From contig JAEMWC010000445.1 in the NCBI GenBank assembly GCA_016490735.1, positions 341,001 to 405,000 on the forward strand: a stretch of DNA of 64,000 nt. Reading direction: 5' to 3'. Within the stretch, counting starts at the first letter, position 1. Every line of letters begins with the position of its first letter. Positions 1 to 11,417 of this stretch are shown in pieces. This DNA is from Pachyseris speciosa. Taxonomy: Eukaryota; Cnidaria; Anthozoa; Scleractinia; Pachyseridae. A program made the position numbers and the translations under genes. The notes below the pieces were generated by a model. That model had not been told where the DNA came from, did not search any database, and saw only the letters and a list, made by a program, of their open reading frames with translations.

Positions 1-173
1 TCAATGGACCGAGACGAAACTCAATTTAATAGCCTATTGTTGTTATCGTTCAGAAAAGGTAAAAGGTAGGTAAAGAAAAGGTAAAGAAATCGAAAAAACC
101 TTTATTTAAGGAAACTTTATTTATACACGGTTAAGATTTAAAGCTGCAAGCTTGTGGGGCCGTGTGGGAGAAA

Positions 174-318
174 TGTTGGTTTTTGAGGAGAGGGGAAAAC
201 AGGAGTACCCGGAGAAAAACCTCTCGGAGCAGAGTAGAGAACCAACAAACTCAGTCCACTTATGACGCCGATTGGTGGAAGGCGAGCGCTCTCACCACAG
301 CGCCAACGCTGCTCCGTG
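174..318 (-). repeat. tRNA-derived SINE, degraded
   Basis: On the minus strand this reads as a tRNA-like head (A-box-like GGCG..GTGGTGAGAGC) followed by a body ending in ..CAAAAACCAACA. The same family occurs at 3434-3646, 36225-36352, 37652-37796 and 41042-41203. The B-box part seen in other copies (ATCTAACCTGGGACAC on the plus strand) is deleted here. Confidence 0.6.
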
Positions 319-408
319 CCGCTAAGTTTTTTTTTGAACAAAACTCACTAAAACTGGACCCTTGAAAGCGCAGATAAACATACGACCAATGTTGTCTAAA
401 CATGTATA

Positions 409-795
409 CCGTAAAAGCTCTATTAAGCCCCCCGTTTGGAAGCCCGTTTTTGAAATAAGCCCCCCTCTAACAAGCCCCCCCCCCCCCCTCTTAGAACACG
501 AAGAGATTTTGTAATTAGTCCCTCCTATTCCCACTTACTAAATACACATCATGCGGCCCTGTTAGCTTGTTTTTAAACAAATATACACTCAAATACATAA
601 TACTGTTTGCTTCTCTTTATTAAACGATAAAGTTTCACTACAGTGGTTTGAGCTTTGTACAAAAACTATTTCAAAATGAAAACGGCGTTTTTAAGATTTG
701 AAATAAGCCCCTCTCTATTAAGCTTCCCTCTCTAATAAGCCCTCGTTAATAAGCCCCCGGGGGGTGGGTGGGGGGGCTTAATAGAGCTTTTACGG
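409..795. mobile_element. MITE with CCGTAAAAGC termini
   Basis: Inverted ends CCGTAAAAGCTCTATTAAGC (409-428) and its reverse complement ending at 795, flanked by TA on both sides, suggesting a TA target duplication. The interior is low-complexity 'aataagccccc' with long C and G runs and has no ORF. Related copies are at 2677-3053, 37886-38289 and 40072-40513. Confidence 0.75.
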
Positions 796-796
796 T

Positions 797-2676
797 AATA
801 TATCTCCGCCTGTGGAATGCCAAGGTTAGCGAAATAATAATATGTACGTTTGTGAGGACTCTTACGTCACAATCAAAAGTGTTTATTGCTTCTGAAATGT
901 AATTATGCATATATCGACACTCTACAAGACGTTTCGGTGGTTCCTGTAGTCACTGGACAACTTCATCGCCTTCGAGGTACTGTGTGATGTACAGCTTATG
1001 TTGTATCTATTCAAAAATGCTTTCTAGTGAATAAGAAACGACCTACATATAGTAACCCTAGTCGGGTTAAACCATGGAGGAGGGAACTCTTTAGATATCC
1101 AACAACTGGATTTCTCTGTAGTTCGGCGCTGATTTCTCGTAAAGGAAACCGAAACTACACTCAGAATTAGAACCATGTATAAAAAAAGAGGTTTCCAAAC
1201 AAGGATGGGGGTCCTATGTAAATACCTATAAAAAAAATACCTGTATCGATCATGCTTTGAGAACGGAAGTGCATACGAAGCACTTCCTCAAATCTGACTG
1301 CAAAGTACCGTTGGTTTGAGGAATATGATGTGTTTCGAGATTTATGCGGCTGCAACAATGATCGCGCTCGTGTGACTATTTTAACAGGAGTCACAACAGG
1401 AGTCACAACACCAATGCTGAAGTGAACAGCTTTGGTCACTGGCAACATCATTGGTATAATTCCGTCAGTATAGGTAATATTCTGCGAATTTGATGTGGCA
1501 CCCGAGATTTAACCTTAAGTTTATACAGTTTGTCTAAGTGAGTTCAAAAAAGTTTGCTTCTTTACATCTGCATTGTTTGGCTCGACTACGTGTACGCTGC
1601 ATTCGCAACTTTGGCGCCTTAATACCGTAGAAAGTTATGCCGTGCTTATGAAGCCGTTACAAGTAAGGAGGTCTCTGGGAGTAATTCATATTTGTCTTCA
1701 TTCCATCTGAGTGAATTTCGTCAATTTGCTTTTTTGTGATGCTTATATCAGCCCTAGTTTTCAGATGTTTGGAGATCGTTCAAGTCGTTCACTTTGAGTT
1801 ATAATGTACAGCACAGCATAAGCTCAACATCGACGCAGCTCCGACTGAACAATGGTCTCATTGTTAGTAGTTTGGCTCATGTGATGTCTTCCTCCTTTAC
1901 GTCTTTGGGTAAATCCACAGCTAGGATGAGATTTCTTTCTGTACATCCGATTGATTTCAGCTCTGTGAAGGCGAAACTCTGAAAACTCAAATCGTTTCCC
2001 CGTGTATAGGTATTGTTATTTTTGTAATATTTTGGTTGTCGTCAAGGAACGATTATATTGCCATGTTTCAATTGCTTGCCTCAGGGCTTTTACATGCTTC
2101 AATGGTTGAATTAATCAGAAAGATGCCTTTGTTTCTTAGAATCAAGGGAGAGTGTCATGCCACTTGCTTTAGTACATAGAGAATACCTACAAAATAATTG
2201 ATCCCGGGGGCACTCTCGGGGATGCTCGTCCGGCATTTTAAATTAAACCCCTAAAGGAGACCAATCTGGCGTGGCCCAAGAAACCATATTAAAACATAGA
2301 CAAATAAATGATGTTATAGAAAACTTTGATTATATGAATCTAGTTAATAAAAGGAATTTAAAATATATATATTAAATATATGTTTTTATATTTCTTCGCT
2401 TGCAACCCCCATACCCCAAAGCCAGACGACAAACACCCCGCCCTTTCATATGCAAGTCACCCCCCCCCCCCCTCCCCGTGATTGAGTGATTGATCTCGTA
2501 TGCATGCAGTTTTCCATTTTCATTTGTTCTGTTGGCGTCATTTGACCAGAACAGGACGAACACCACGAGTCATCACCAGATTCCTTGAAGGTTTGCTTTT
2601 CTTATGGTAATTAGACTTATTCCCATTTACCCCCGTCCATGATTACAAAATTTGAATAAAAGAGCAATCAAAGGCA
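797..2676. other. Noncoding duplicated sequence
   Basis: No gene is recognisable here. The stretch matches 38290-40071 in copy B with many small indels, as expected for unconstrained DNA. It contains C runs (about 2460-2472) and a GAAACGTC motif on the minus strand near 925-935 (see findings). Short ORFs in it are not preserved between the two copies. Confidence 0.6.
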
Positions 2677-3053
2677 GGGGTTCCCCATTTGGAATTCGTT
2701 TTCTGTGATAACCCCCCCTCTCTAATAAGCCCCCTCCCCCTTTTGGGACATGAAAGTTTGTAATCAGTCCTCCATATTTCCTTGTGTGTATTAACCTTGA
2801 TGTGGCCCAATTGGTTTGTTTTTAAGCAAATATACACTCAAACACGTAATACTGTTGGCTGCTCTTTATTAGATAATAAAATTTCGCTGTAATTGTTTGA
2901 GTTTTGTACCAAACCTGTTGTAAGACGAAAACAGGGTGTTTATCATTTGAAATAAGCCGCCCTTCTCTATTAAGCTCCTCTCTCTAATAAGCCCCCTGTT
3001 AATGAGACCTGAAATTAAATAAGTCACCCGAGGGCTTAATAGAGCTTTTACGG
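2677..3053. mobile_element. MITE of the CCGTAAAAGC family, left end lost
   Basis: The right end GCTTTTACGG at 3044-3053 and the internal 'ctaataagcccc' blocks match the element at 409-795. The left inverted repeat is eroded; the copy-B counterpart (40072-40513) still has a recognisable left end, CTGTAAACGCTCTATTAAGC. Confidence 0.65.
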
Positions 3054-3433
3054 TACTCGTGAATTGTATTAGCTGAATAGTATTAGTCATCCTATCAAAA
3101 GTTAGGCTAAAATATTAGTAATCAAAGAGCTATGATGAGAAAACTCTTGAACTGCAATAGTTTTTTTTAATTAGTTTTCAATATTAGTCGTCTGTGGGAA
3201 AGAGATCAGCCGTTGAAAAACGTGACATGAAAAAACTGCCAGTATTGAGCTTAAAATTTACCTATGTTTGAGCTCTGATTTGTCACCTGAAATTTGATTC
3301 TGTACTTGGTACAAAGCCCGGGAAGTTAAAACTGTACATAGCATACAGAGAAGTAAATAATAATAACTTTTTTAAGTCTCAAATCTTTGTAGCTGAGCAA
3401 TGAGTTGCTTTACTAACAGGGGATACTAAGTCA
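3054..3433. other. Noncoding stretch upstream of the NLR-like gene
   Basis: No ORF or element is recognised. It matches copy B at about 40514-40990, where B has roughly 100 extra bases near 40580-40680. It may hold the promoter and untranslated first exon of the gene that starts at 3780, but no specific signal could be picked out. Confidence 0.4.
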
Positions 3434-3646
3434 AATCAAGATCAAGTAGAAATCTAAATCAAATAGAAATCAAATCAAATCAAATGTTGGTTTTTGGGGA
3501 GAGGGAAAAACCGGGGTACCCGGAGAAAAACCTCTCGGAGCAGAGTAGAGAACCAACAAACTCAGCCCACTTATGATGCGAGTTCAGGAATCTAACCTGG
3601 GACACATTGGTGGAAAGCTCACCACTGCGCCAACCCTCCTCCCCCA
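3434..3646 (-). repeat. tRNA-derived SINE with (GATTT)n tail
   Basis: Minus-strand SINE. The tRNA-like head is near 3600-3646, the body runs to 3485, and the tail is a pentanucleotide/AT tract, (AAATC)n on the plus strand, at about 3434-3484. The same insertion is present in copy B (41042-41203), so it predates the duplication. Confidence 0.65.
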
Positions 3647-3738
3647 AATTCGTTATAGATTCGCTTTTGTTTGTTTTTTCATTCCCCTTACATAGATAAA
3701 CAAGTGATCTTCCACAACTTACACCAATTGTTTTTTCG

Positions 3739-3741
3739 CAG
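3739..3741 (+). other. Candidate 5' UTR splice acceptor of NLR-like gene A
   Basis: A pyrimidine-rich tract 'ttgttttttcgcag' ends at 3741, 38 bp before the ATG at 3780. It is identical at 41299 in copy B. This suggests an upstream noncoding exon; the first exon itself was not found. Confidence 0.5.
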
Positions 3742-3779
3742 ATATCTCAAGGAACTCCCTGGTTCTGTGAGCAACAAAA

Positions 3780-4758
3780 ATGGCCTTGAGGCATTATCGA
3801 GACGAGGAGTTAAATTATTTCAAATTCTCCAGCCTTGTTTTGAATGAATTCCCCAAAGCCCTACGGCAGACCTTCAGAACCATGTGGGATAACGTCATCG
3901 GTGGTCGCCCTGGTTTCCAGCTCTGGGATGATTCCCCCACTGTAAGAAATATGTTCGTCTCTTTGGAGGGCGGTAAGACCAAAGTTCCTACGCACAAGTC
4001 GTATGTCGAGTGGGATTGCACCGCCTTGTTCCAGGCCACCATCTATGCGCAAACCTTCTGCAGCCCACACACACACTCAACACTCAGCTATCTGTACGTT
4101 AAGCCCCGTCATGTATCTCATGGAAGTTTCCATAGTACTGTTGTAAGCCCAGGTGGCAACAACGCGGAAACGTCAGCACTTGCGATCGATCAGCTTCGCC
4201 TTCTGAGAAACTCCATTTGCCACTCGAGTAGTTCAGAGCTGGAGAAGAAAACGTTTGATCAGTACATACAGTATGCTAAAGATGCCTTCAAAGCTCTTGG
4301 ACTCAAGACAGATGTGATTGATGCAGTTGGAGGTTTGACCGAATCGGACTTTCCTACAGCCAAACTACGTGACTTGGAGCAAGGGATGAGAGAGGAGGCT
4401 CGGAGGTACATCGAGGTTCTTGAGGACATCAGTGAACTTAAGTCACTCTTAGGTTCCTTAAAGGAGGATACAGCCAACAGAGATAACTTCCCCATTTTGG
4501 AACAAAAGATCCATGACTTAATTAAGTCTCAAGAAGAAAGTGCCAAGACCCTCAAGTCAGAAGTTGACGCGATCAGACGCAAAGTGGAGGGCCAAACGGA
4601 TATTCTGGAATGTATGAGCTCAGACATCCATGAATTTAACCAGAAAATCCTCACGCTAGAAGACAACACTGCTATCAAAGAGGAAATTGTCATCTTGCAG
4701 GAAAAGATTGATGACATAAAAAGTCAAGGCAGGGATGATACTCAGCCGAAATTCTCAG
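3780..4758 (+). CDS. NLR-like gene A, exon 1: DZIP3-type HEPN domain plus coiled coil
   Basis: First coding exon, 326 codons plus one base. Residues about 1-185 resemble the DZIP3-like HEPN domain common in cnidarian and vertebrate immune-type proteins. The HEPN signature R-x4-H is intact (R143-NSIC-H148), the pattern that in active HEPN proteins forms the RNase site. Residues about 195-315 are Lys/Glu-rich heptad-like helices, a likely coiled coil. The exon ends at a clear donor (TTCTCAG|GTAAAT) in phase 1. Joining it to an acceptor at 5424 keeps the frame (..KFSG-ARGLPSM..). The ATG at 3780 gives the full domain, and an acceptor just upstream supports it. Function as an RNase effector or self-association domain is inferred from the family. 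It is nearly identical to 41338-42307, which lacks three codons in the coiled coil. Confidence 0.88.
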
Positions 4759-5423
4759 GTAAATATTTACCTTCAGGAGCCGAGCTAAAGTGCACACACA
4801 AAAAAGAGCGGTTATCGCTTTAGACAACTTAAAAACGACTGCTTACTTTGCATAATAAGAGTAAAATCCGAATCGTCCTTTGCATTGAGTCGCTAGCTTC
4901 TCGAAATGCTTTACGTCCACATGAGTCGATGGAAATGTCTTGGTATTTCGTGCACCACACTGTCTTTAAAGAGAGCGGTTATCGCTTTAGACAACTTTAA
5001 AACGACTGCCTACCTTGCACAAAAAAAAGTAAAGTTGCCGTCCACAAAAAACCTTTCGTAGATGTATTTTTATAATGCAACGGGTTGCTTGTGTGGTATT
5101 TTTATCTGTTATGTATAATGGCTTGTCTTGTCAATTTAAAATATCCACGTCAACGGACATAGTGAGCTGCGGGTTCTAAATACCAGTTTCAGTGACTTTT
5201 GTTTTGAAGTAATTAAATGTAGTGATCGACAATCAAAACAGTAGGGACTTTCTGTCTCAAGACTATCGGTCTTACAGTTACCCTGATTTCTGCATGTCTA
5301 GCCGATAGTTCCTCGACAGAATTACCCCTTTGTTGATATAGCGAATAGTGCAAAAAAAAACAACAACAACAACAACAACAAAACAATAAGATGAGATGCT
5401 AATTAATCTTCTCTTCTTGAAAG
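4759..5423 (+). other. Intron 1 of NLR-like gene A
   Basis: A 665-bp GT-AG intron, phase 1. It contains a repeated 'gagcggttatcgctttagacaac' motif (about 4806 and 4975) and an (AAC)n tract at about 5358-5382, just before the acceptor. The next AG downstream (5430) would break the frame, so 5424 is the exon start. Confidence 0.8.
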
Positions 5424-8400
5424 GTGCAAGAGGCCTCCCTTCCATGGTTCCTAGCTTCACTGGCCGTCAGCGAGAGTGTCAAGAAATCGTCCGTCATGTG
5501 ACCTCTGCATCTACCCGGATGTTGTCCATCTCCGGTTCACCGGGATTCGGCAAGACGTCGGTTGCAATTGCAGTGGGGCACGATCTTCAGTCTAAAGGAT
5601 TTGAAGTATGTTGGGTCTCATTGCGAGGATTTAAGTCGAAAGCAGATCTGACATTAGAGCTTCTTGGCTTGGTGCAAAAACCTGTCGCAAATCGTCAACC
5701 ATCCGCCCAGGGAATGTCAATTGAAAACGAGCTTTGCCAACTGTTCCGTGAAATTTCGAAAGAGTGTGTCTTCATTTTTGATAATGCCGATGACTTATTG
5801 GAAAGTGGCGAGTCCAATATAAAAGATGATGTCATAGAACTGTTAAAAGAACTACTCGCGGGAAATGGAAAGGTAACATTTATCTTGACCACAAGGGAAT
5901 CTTTGAAAGTCATGAAACTGAAGTTTCAAGGTCACCACGATATAAGAATAGAACCACTGGATGAAGCTTCTTCTCAATGTCTTGTTCACGAACTGCTGCC
6001 AAATGCAAGCAAACTTGACGTAAAGCGATTCACAGAAATCTGTGGAAATGTCCCTTTAGCTATCCAGCTGCTGTGTTCTTCAATTTCTGAAGACGATGAT
6101 GCTCAGCCTAGTGAATTTCTGGAGACTTTGGATGAGTCCTCTATCGTAAAGATGCTGGACGAAACAGACTATCCAGATAGCCTGCGATTGCCCATCCTTT
6201 TCGACTCTTCTTTCCAGAGGCTCTTGTCTTCCGATAAAGAAGCACTTGTGTCCTTAAGTGTCCTTCCAGCGAATTTTGATATCGAGGTCTGTGTGGCTGT
6301 TTTGGAGAAAACACACTTTGAGACCAAAAAGTTACTGCAAAGGCTTCGAAGGAAATCTTTGCTCGGCTCACGCTTAAAGCCAGGGACGTTCTTAATGCAC
6401 AAGCTTATTCAGTCATTTACGAGAGAAAAGGGAAAGCAGGAAGAAATGAAAGGAGTAGTTCTCAGATCGACAGCTCGCTTCCACGAATTTTACGTTTCCC
6501 GTTTTGAAAAACTAAATGAACAGTTTTTGACGGGCAATTCCATGTCAGCCTTTGTTACGTTCATGGACGATAAAACAAATTTCATCCAGAGTCTCACTGC
6601 AAGCTGTTCAGATGCTACAAGAGCTGACCGTGTATTCTCAATTTTAGCGAAAGCAGAACTGTTTCTAGACTCGATTTTTTGGTGTGGGAGTAACGTACAG
6701 TGGTTTGATTGGATATACGATTCAGCTTTGAACGCGGCCAGACTTCACGGGAAAGATGTGCACTACAGGCGCTTGCTTGTTTCAAAAGCTTTCGCCGAGC
6801 TAACTTGGGGAAGAGAAGGGATTTCACCACAGCTTCTGTGTGAAGTCAACAAACTTTATATAGCATCTTCCTTTGTTCCTTCTCATGAGAAGGGAAAATA
6901 CTCCTGCTACAACGGCATCTATCAGCTTGTCACTGGAGAAACAGAGAATGGAGTTCAGCATCTACAGGAGGCCATTTCTTTAATGAAAAACAACCCAGAG
7001 GAGAAAGTTCTCAAGATTATTGCTTTCCAAATCCTTGCCGTCAATTACAAATTTCTGACGAATGATCCTAACGCATTCGATCACTTTTACAGGAATGCAC
7101 TCCAAGCAGCCAACGAGGTGGGAGACGCGCAGCTAATAGTAATTCCTCCAAATGCCTGTGAAACACCAAGACTTAAAACTGACGTACAAACTACATTATG
7201 CAATCACCCTGCTAAATTACAAGCCATTTATCATGTGCAGAAAGCAACAAAACTCGCTTGTAATTTGGAGACCAAAATGTTCCAACGAAATATTCTGCTC
7301 ACAACGCTAAGTAAGGTTGAGACATCACTCCCCACCAGTGGACCAGGTCTTTTCAGTTTTCATCGAGTTATTGTCAGTATGCTAGAACATTTTATTAATG
7401 AATCAAAGCTAACGGAAGAAAAGCTAAGAATTTGCGAAGAAGCACTTAATAATTCCAGGAAGCGATTTGGAGAGGACCACTCCAGTACAGCAGACTGCTA
7501 CTACTTGGTGGGGGACATACAACATGAGTTGGGGGACTTCACTTCTGCTCTTCAATCGAAACAGCGCGCGCTAGAGATCCGGCGCACACTGCTTGGAGAG
7601 CAACACTCAACGACAGCAGACAGCTACGATTCAGTAGGGATCACACAACATGATATGGGAGACTTCAGTTCTGCTCTTCAATCTGCACAGCGCGCGCTCA
7701 AGATCCGGTGCACACTGCTTGGAGAGCAACACGTTAAGACAGCAGACAGCTACGATTCAGTAGGGGTCACACAATATGAGCTGGAGACTTCACATCTGCT
7801 CTTCAATATTTACAGCGCGCGCTAGAGATCAGGCGCACACTTCTTGGAGAGCAACACTTAAAGACAGCAGAAAGCTACGATTTAGTAGGGGCCACACAAC
7901 AATGGCTGGGAGACTTAACCTCTGCCCTTCAATCAAAACAGCGCGCGCTAGAGATCAGGCGCACGCTGCTTGGTGAGCAACATTTAAAAACAGCAGACAG
8001 CTACAGTTTAGTAGGGGTGACACAATATGAGCTGGGAGACTTCACTTCTGCTCTTCAATCAAAACAGCGTGCCTTAGAGATCCGGCGCACACTGTTTGGG
8101 GATGAACACTCAACGACAGCAGACAGCTACTATTTAGTAGGGATCACAAAACATAAGCTGGGAGACTTCAGTTCTGCTCTTGCATTGAAACATCGCGCTT
8201 TAGAGATCCGGCGCACACTACTTGGAGAGCAACACTTAAAGACAGCAGACAGCTACGATTCAGTAGGGGTCACACAACATAACTTGGGAGATTTCAGTTC
8301 TGCTCTTCAATCAAAACAGCGCGCGTTAGAGATCAGGCGCACGCTGCTTGGTGAGCAACACTCAAAGACAGCAGACAGCTACAGTTTAGTAGGGGTGACA

Positions 8401-10248
8401 CAATATGAGCTGGGAGACTTCACTTCTGCTCTTCAATCAAAACAGCGTGCCTTAGAGATCCGGCGCACACTGTTTGGGGATGAACACTCAACGACAGCAG
8501 ACAGCTACTATTTAGTAGGGATCACAAAACATAAGCTGGGAGACTTCAGTTCTGCTCTTGCATTGAAACATCGCGCTTTAGAGATCCGGCGCACACTACT
8601 TGGAGAGCAACACTTAAAGACAGCAGACAGCTACAGTTCAGTAGGGGTCACACAACATGAGCTGGGGGACTTCACATCTGCTCTTCAATCTGCACAGCGC
8701 GCGTTAGAGATCCGGCGCACACTATTTGGGGAGCAGCACTTAAAGACAGCAGGCAGCTACGATTCAGTAGGGGTCACACAACAAAGACTGGGAGACTTCA
8801 CATCTGCTCTTCAATCTGCTCAGCGCGCGCTAGAGATCAGGCGCACGCTGCTTGGAGAACAACACTCAAAGACAGCAGACAGCTACAGTTTAGTAGGGGT
8901 CACACAACATGAGCTTGGAGACTTCACTTCTGCTCTTCAATCAAAACAGCGTGCGTTAGAGATCCGGCGCACACTGTTCGGGGAGGAACACTCAACGACA
9001 GCAGACAGCTACTATTCAGTAGGGATCACAAAACATAAGCTGGGAGACTTCATTTCTGCTCTTTATTTTTCACAGCGCGCGCTAGAGATCAGGCGCACGC
9101 AGCTTGGAGAGGAACACTTGAAGACAGCAGACAGCTACGATTCAGTAGGGGTCACACAACATGAGCTGGGAGACTTTCTTTCTGCTCTTTCATTGAAACA
9201 TCGCGCTTTAGGGATCCGGCGCACACTGCTTGGAGAGCAACACTTAAAGACAGCAGACAGCTACAGTTCAGTAGGGGTCACACAAAATGAGCTGGGAGAC
9301 TTCACATCTGCTCTTCAATCTGCACAGCGCGCGTTAGAGATCCGGCGCACACTATTTGGAGAGGAAGACTTAAAGACAGCAGACAGCTACGATTCAGTAG
9401 GGGTCACGCAACATGAGCTGGGAGACTTTATTTCTGCTCTTGCATTAAAACATCGCGCTTTAGAGATCCGGCGCACACTGCTCGGAGAGCAACACCCAAA
9501 GACAGCATACAGCTACAATTCAGTAGGGGTCACACAATATGAGCTGGGAGACTTCACATCTGCTCTTCAATCTGCACAGCGCGCGTTAGAGATCCGGCGC
9601 ACACTATTTGGGGAGCAACACTTAAAAACAGCAGACAGCTACGATTCAGTGGGGGTCACACAGCATGAGCTGGGAGACTTCACATCTGCTCTTCAATCTT
9701 TACAGCGTGCGCTACAGATCCGGTGCACACTGCTTGGAGATCAACATTCAGCGACAGCAGACAGCTGCTTCACATTAGGGGTCACACAACATAAGCTGAG
9801 AGACTTCAGTTCTGCTCTTCAATCTGCACAGCGCGCATTAGAGATCCGGTGCACACTGTTTGGGGAGCAACACTTAAAAACAGCAGACAGCTACAGTTTA
9901 GTAGGGGTCACACAGCATGAGCTGGGAGACCTCACATCTGCTCTTCAATCTTTACAGCGTGCGCTAGAGATCCGACAATCACTTCTTGGAGAACAACATT
10001 CAGCGACAGCAGACAGCTGCTATACATTAGGGGTCACTCAACATAAGCTGGGAGACTTTACATCTGCTCTTCAATCTGCACAGCGCGCGTTAGAGATCCG
10101 GCGCACACTGTTTGGGGAGCAACACTTAAAAACAGCAGACAGCTACAGTTTAGTAGGGGTCACACAACGTGAGCTTGGAGACTTCACATCTGCTCTTCAA
10201 TGTGAACAGCGTTCGCTAGAGATCCGGCGCAAACTCTATGGAGAGTAA
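5424..10248 (+). CDS. NLR-like gene A, exon 2: NB-ARC ATPase plus TPR array, one frameshift
   Basis: Continues exon 1 in frame. NB-ARC hallmarks, in protein numbering: P-loop GSPGFGKT at about 364-371, Walker B VFIFDNADD about 442-450, TTRES about 482-486, GNVPLA about 534-539, and an MHD-like MHKL near 650. A helical stretch follows, then about 22 TPR units of 42 residues (consensus ALQSKQRALEIRRTLLGEQH..TADSY), of the TPR_12/kinesin-light-chain type. The overall plan is HEPN-NB-ARC-TPR, as in STAND/NLR immune sensors; the ligand is unknown. One base is missing at about 7783 (GCTGGAGAC where every other unit has GCTGGGAGAC). The frame therefore stops at 7825, giving about 1126 residues with roughly three TPRs. 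The array stays open in the other frame to a stop at 10248. It is either a truncated allele, a recent pseudogene or a base-calling error. Confidence 0.88.
7434..10230 (+). repeat. Tandem 126-bp TPR-coding repeats, about 22 units
   Basis: Direct 126-bp units, each encoding one 42-residue TPR. Neighbouring units are very similar at the DNA level, including synonymous sites, pointing to recent unit duplication or gene conversion. A larger 378-bp (three-unit) period is visible: the block starting near 8011 recurs near 8389. Confidence 0.92.
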
Positions 10249-11325
10249 TAGTGAAGCAGAGAGCTACGGTAGACTCGAGACTCACAATTGTTGATTTGCA
10301 GGGTTAAGAATCAAACACGATTGCTGAGGTACTAGTCCGTGGTGGCTTCATCCTCCTATATTTGCATCCATTTAAAGAAACGCTAAACATCGTTCCACTA
10401 ATAATAATGTGTTTTGTTTCTTTTCGATATATTTTCGAACATTAGGTCCTTAACCCGTCCATACCCGGCGTAGTGACTTGTTTTTCTACGTGCCTGGTTT
10501 TAGTTCTTTCACATACACGTACACTGAAGGGTTTTTTCGAAGAGGGGGTTGTAAGTAAAAGAGAAGGCAAACGTCTCGGTGCCAAGGGTATCATGAGAGG
10601 CATGCACTCTTAGCCCTGTTTTGAGTATCTAGCTTTTTTTCATTTTGATTTCAGAGGAATTTTTAATGTACTAAAAATTAGAGTGGAAAAATGTTATTTA
10701 TTTGTCACTTTCTATCTGCCTACTTAATCAACCAGTCTGCATGGCTTGAAAGAGCCTTCTTGGATGGGCCTGTACAAAGTCTTTACAGATTTCGTCTACC
10801 TTGAATGTATCGAAGTATTGGATGGCGATAACTGCGAGATCAGAGAATCGCTCTTCAGACATAGAGAACCTAAAGCTGTTCTTGATACGCTAAGCTTCTG
10901 CGCTTGTTATCGGTATGGTGCAGGCAATTACCAGAAGGTGATGCATGTTTGTGGAAAAGCATCTTGATCGCAAGCACTGACTGCTAGTACAAGGTTGTTT
11001 GGAGGCCCTCTATTTGTTGACCGTCCAGAGTGTTTCCCATCTATACGGCTCATTTCCAAGGGATTTGGTCATTATAAATAAAGGTACTAATAACACTTTC
11101 CTTGGTTCTGTCCCTTTTTCTTTATGTGCGATGAAAGATGGTTTTTTTATTTCTTTATTAAAGAAATAAAAACGCTCGAGTCTATTGTTTAATTATGTTA
11201 GCACGCGGGAGTTTTTAAGAACACGAGAGAAGTGCCTCGAGAAGCAAGAGCCGTAGGCAAGTGCGACTGTTCTTAAAAATTCCCAAGTGCTCTACTCAAC
11301 AATGCACGAGGAACGAGTTTTTTCC

Positions 11326-11328
<3 letters not shown>
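10249..11328 (+). other. 3' flank of NLR-like gene A with poly(A) signal
   Basis: AT-rich sequence after the stop, matching 49561-50645. A candidate AATAAA signal lies at 11077-11082 and is kept in copy B. A 'tttctttattaaagaaat' palindrome sits at about 11148-11166. No other gene is supported except the small ORF at 10746-10967. Confidence 0.5.
10746..10967 (+). pseudogene. Unrecognised ORF remnant downstream of gene A
   Basis: A 73-codon open frame without a convincing start (TTG). Its predicted peptide (CEIRESLFRHREPKAVLDTL) looks protein-like, and copy B (50050-50270) keeps nearly all residues but has an in-frame TAA. It could be a degraded last exon of the ancestral gene or part of the 3' UTR. 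No family was recognised. Confidence 0.3.

Positions 11329-11370
<42 letters not shown>
11329..11370 (+). repeat. (TTA)n microsatellite
   Basis: About 14 perfect ATT/TTA repeats. It is the last point of collinearity with copy B (50646-50701, longer there) before the Penelope/ribozyme insertion block. Confidence 0.9.
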
Positions 11371-11417
11371 GTCCTGACGATTTGAGCAGCAGATAAAGGT
11401 CGTGTCAGTGCAGTGTA

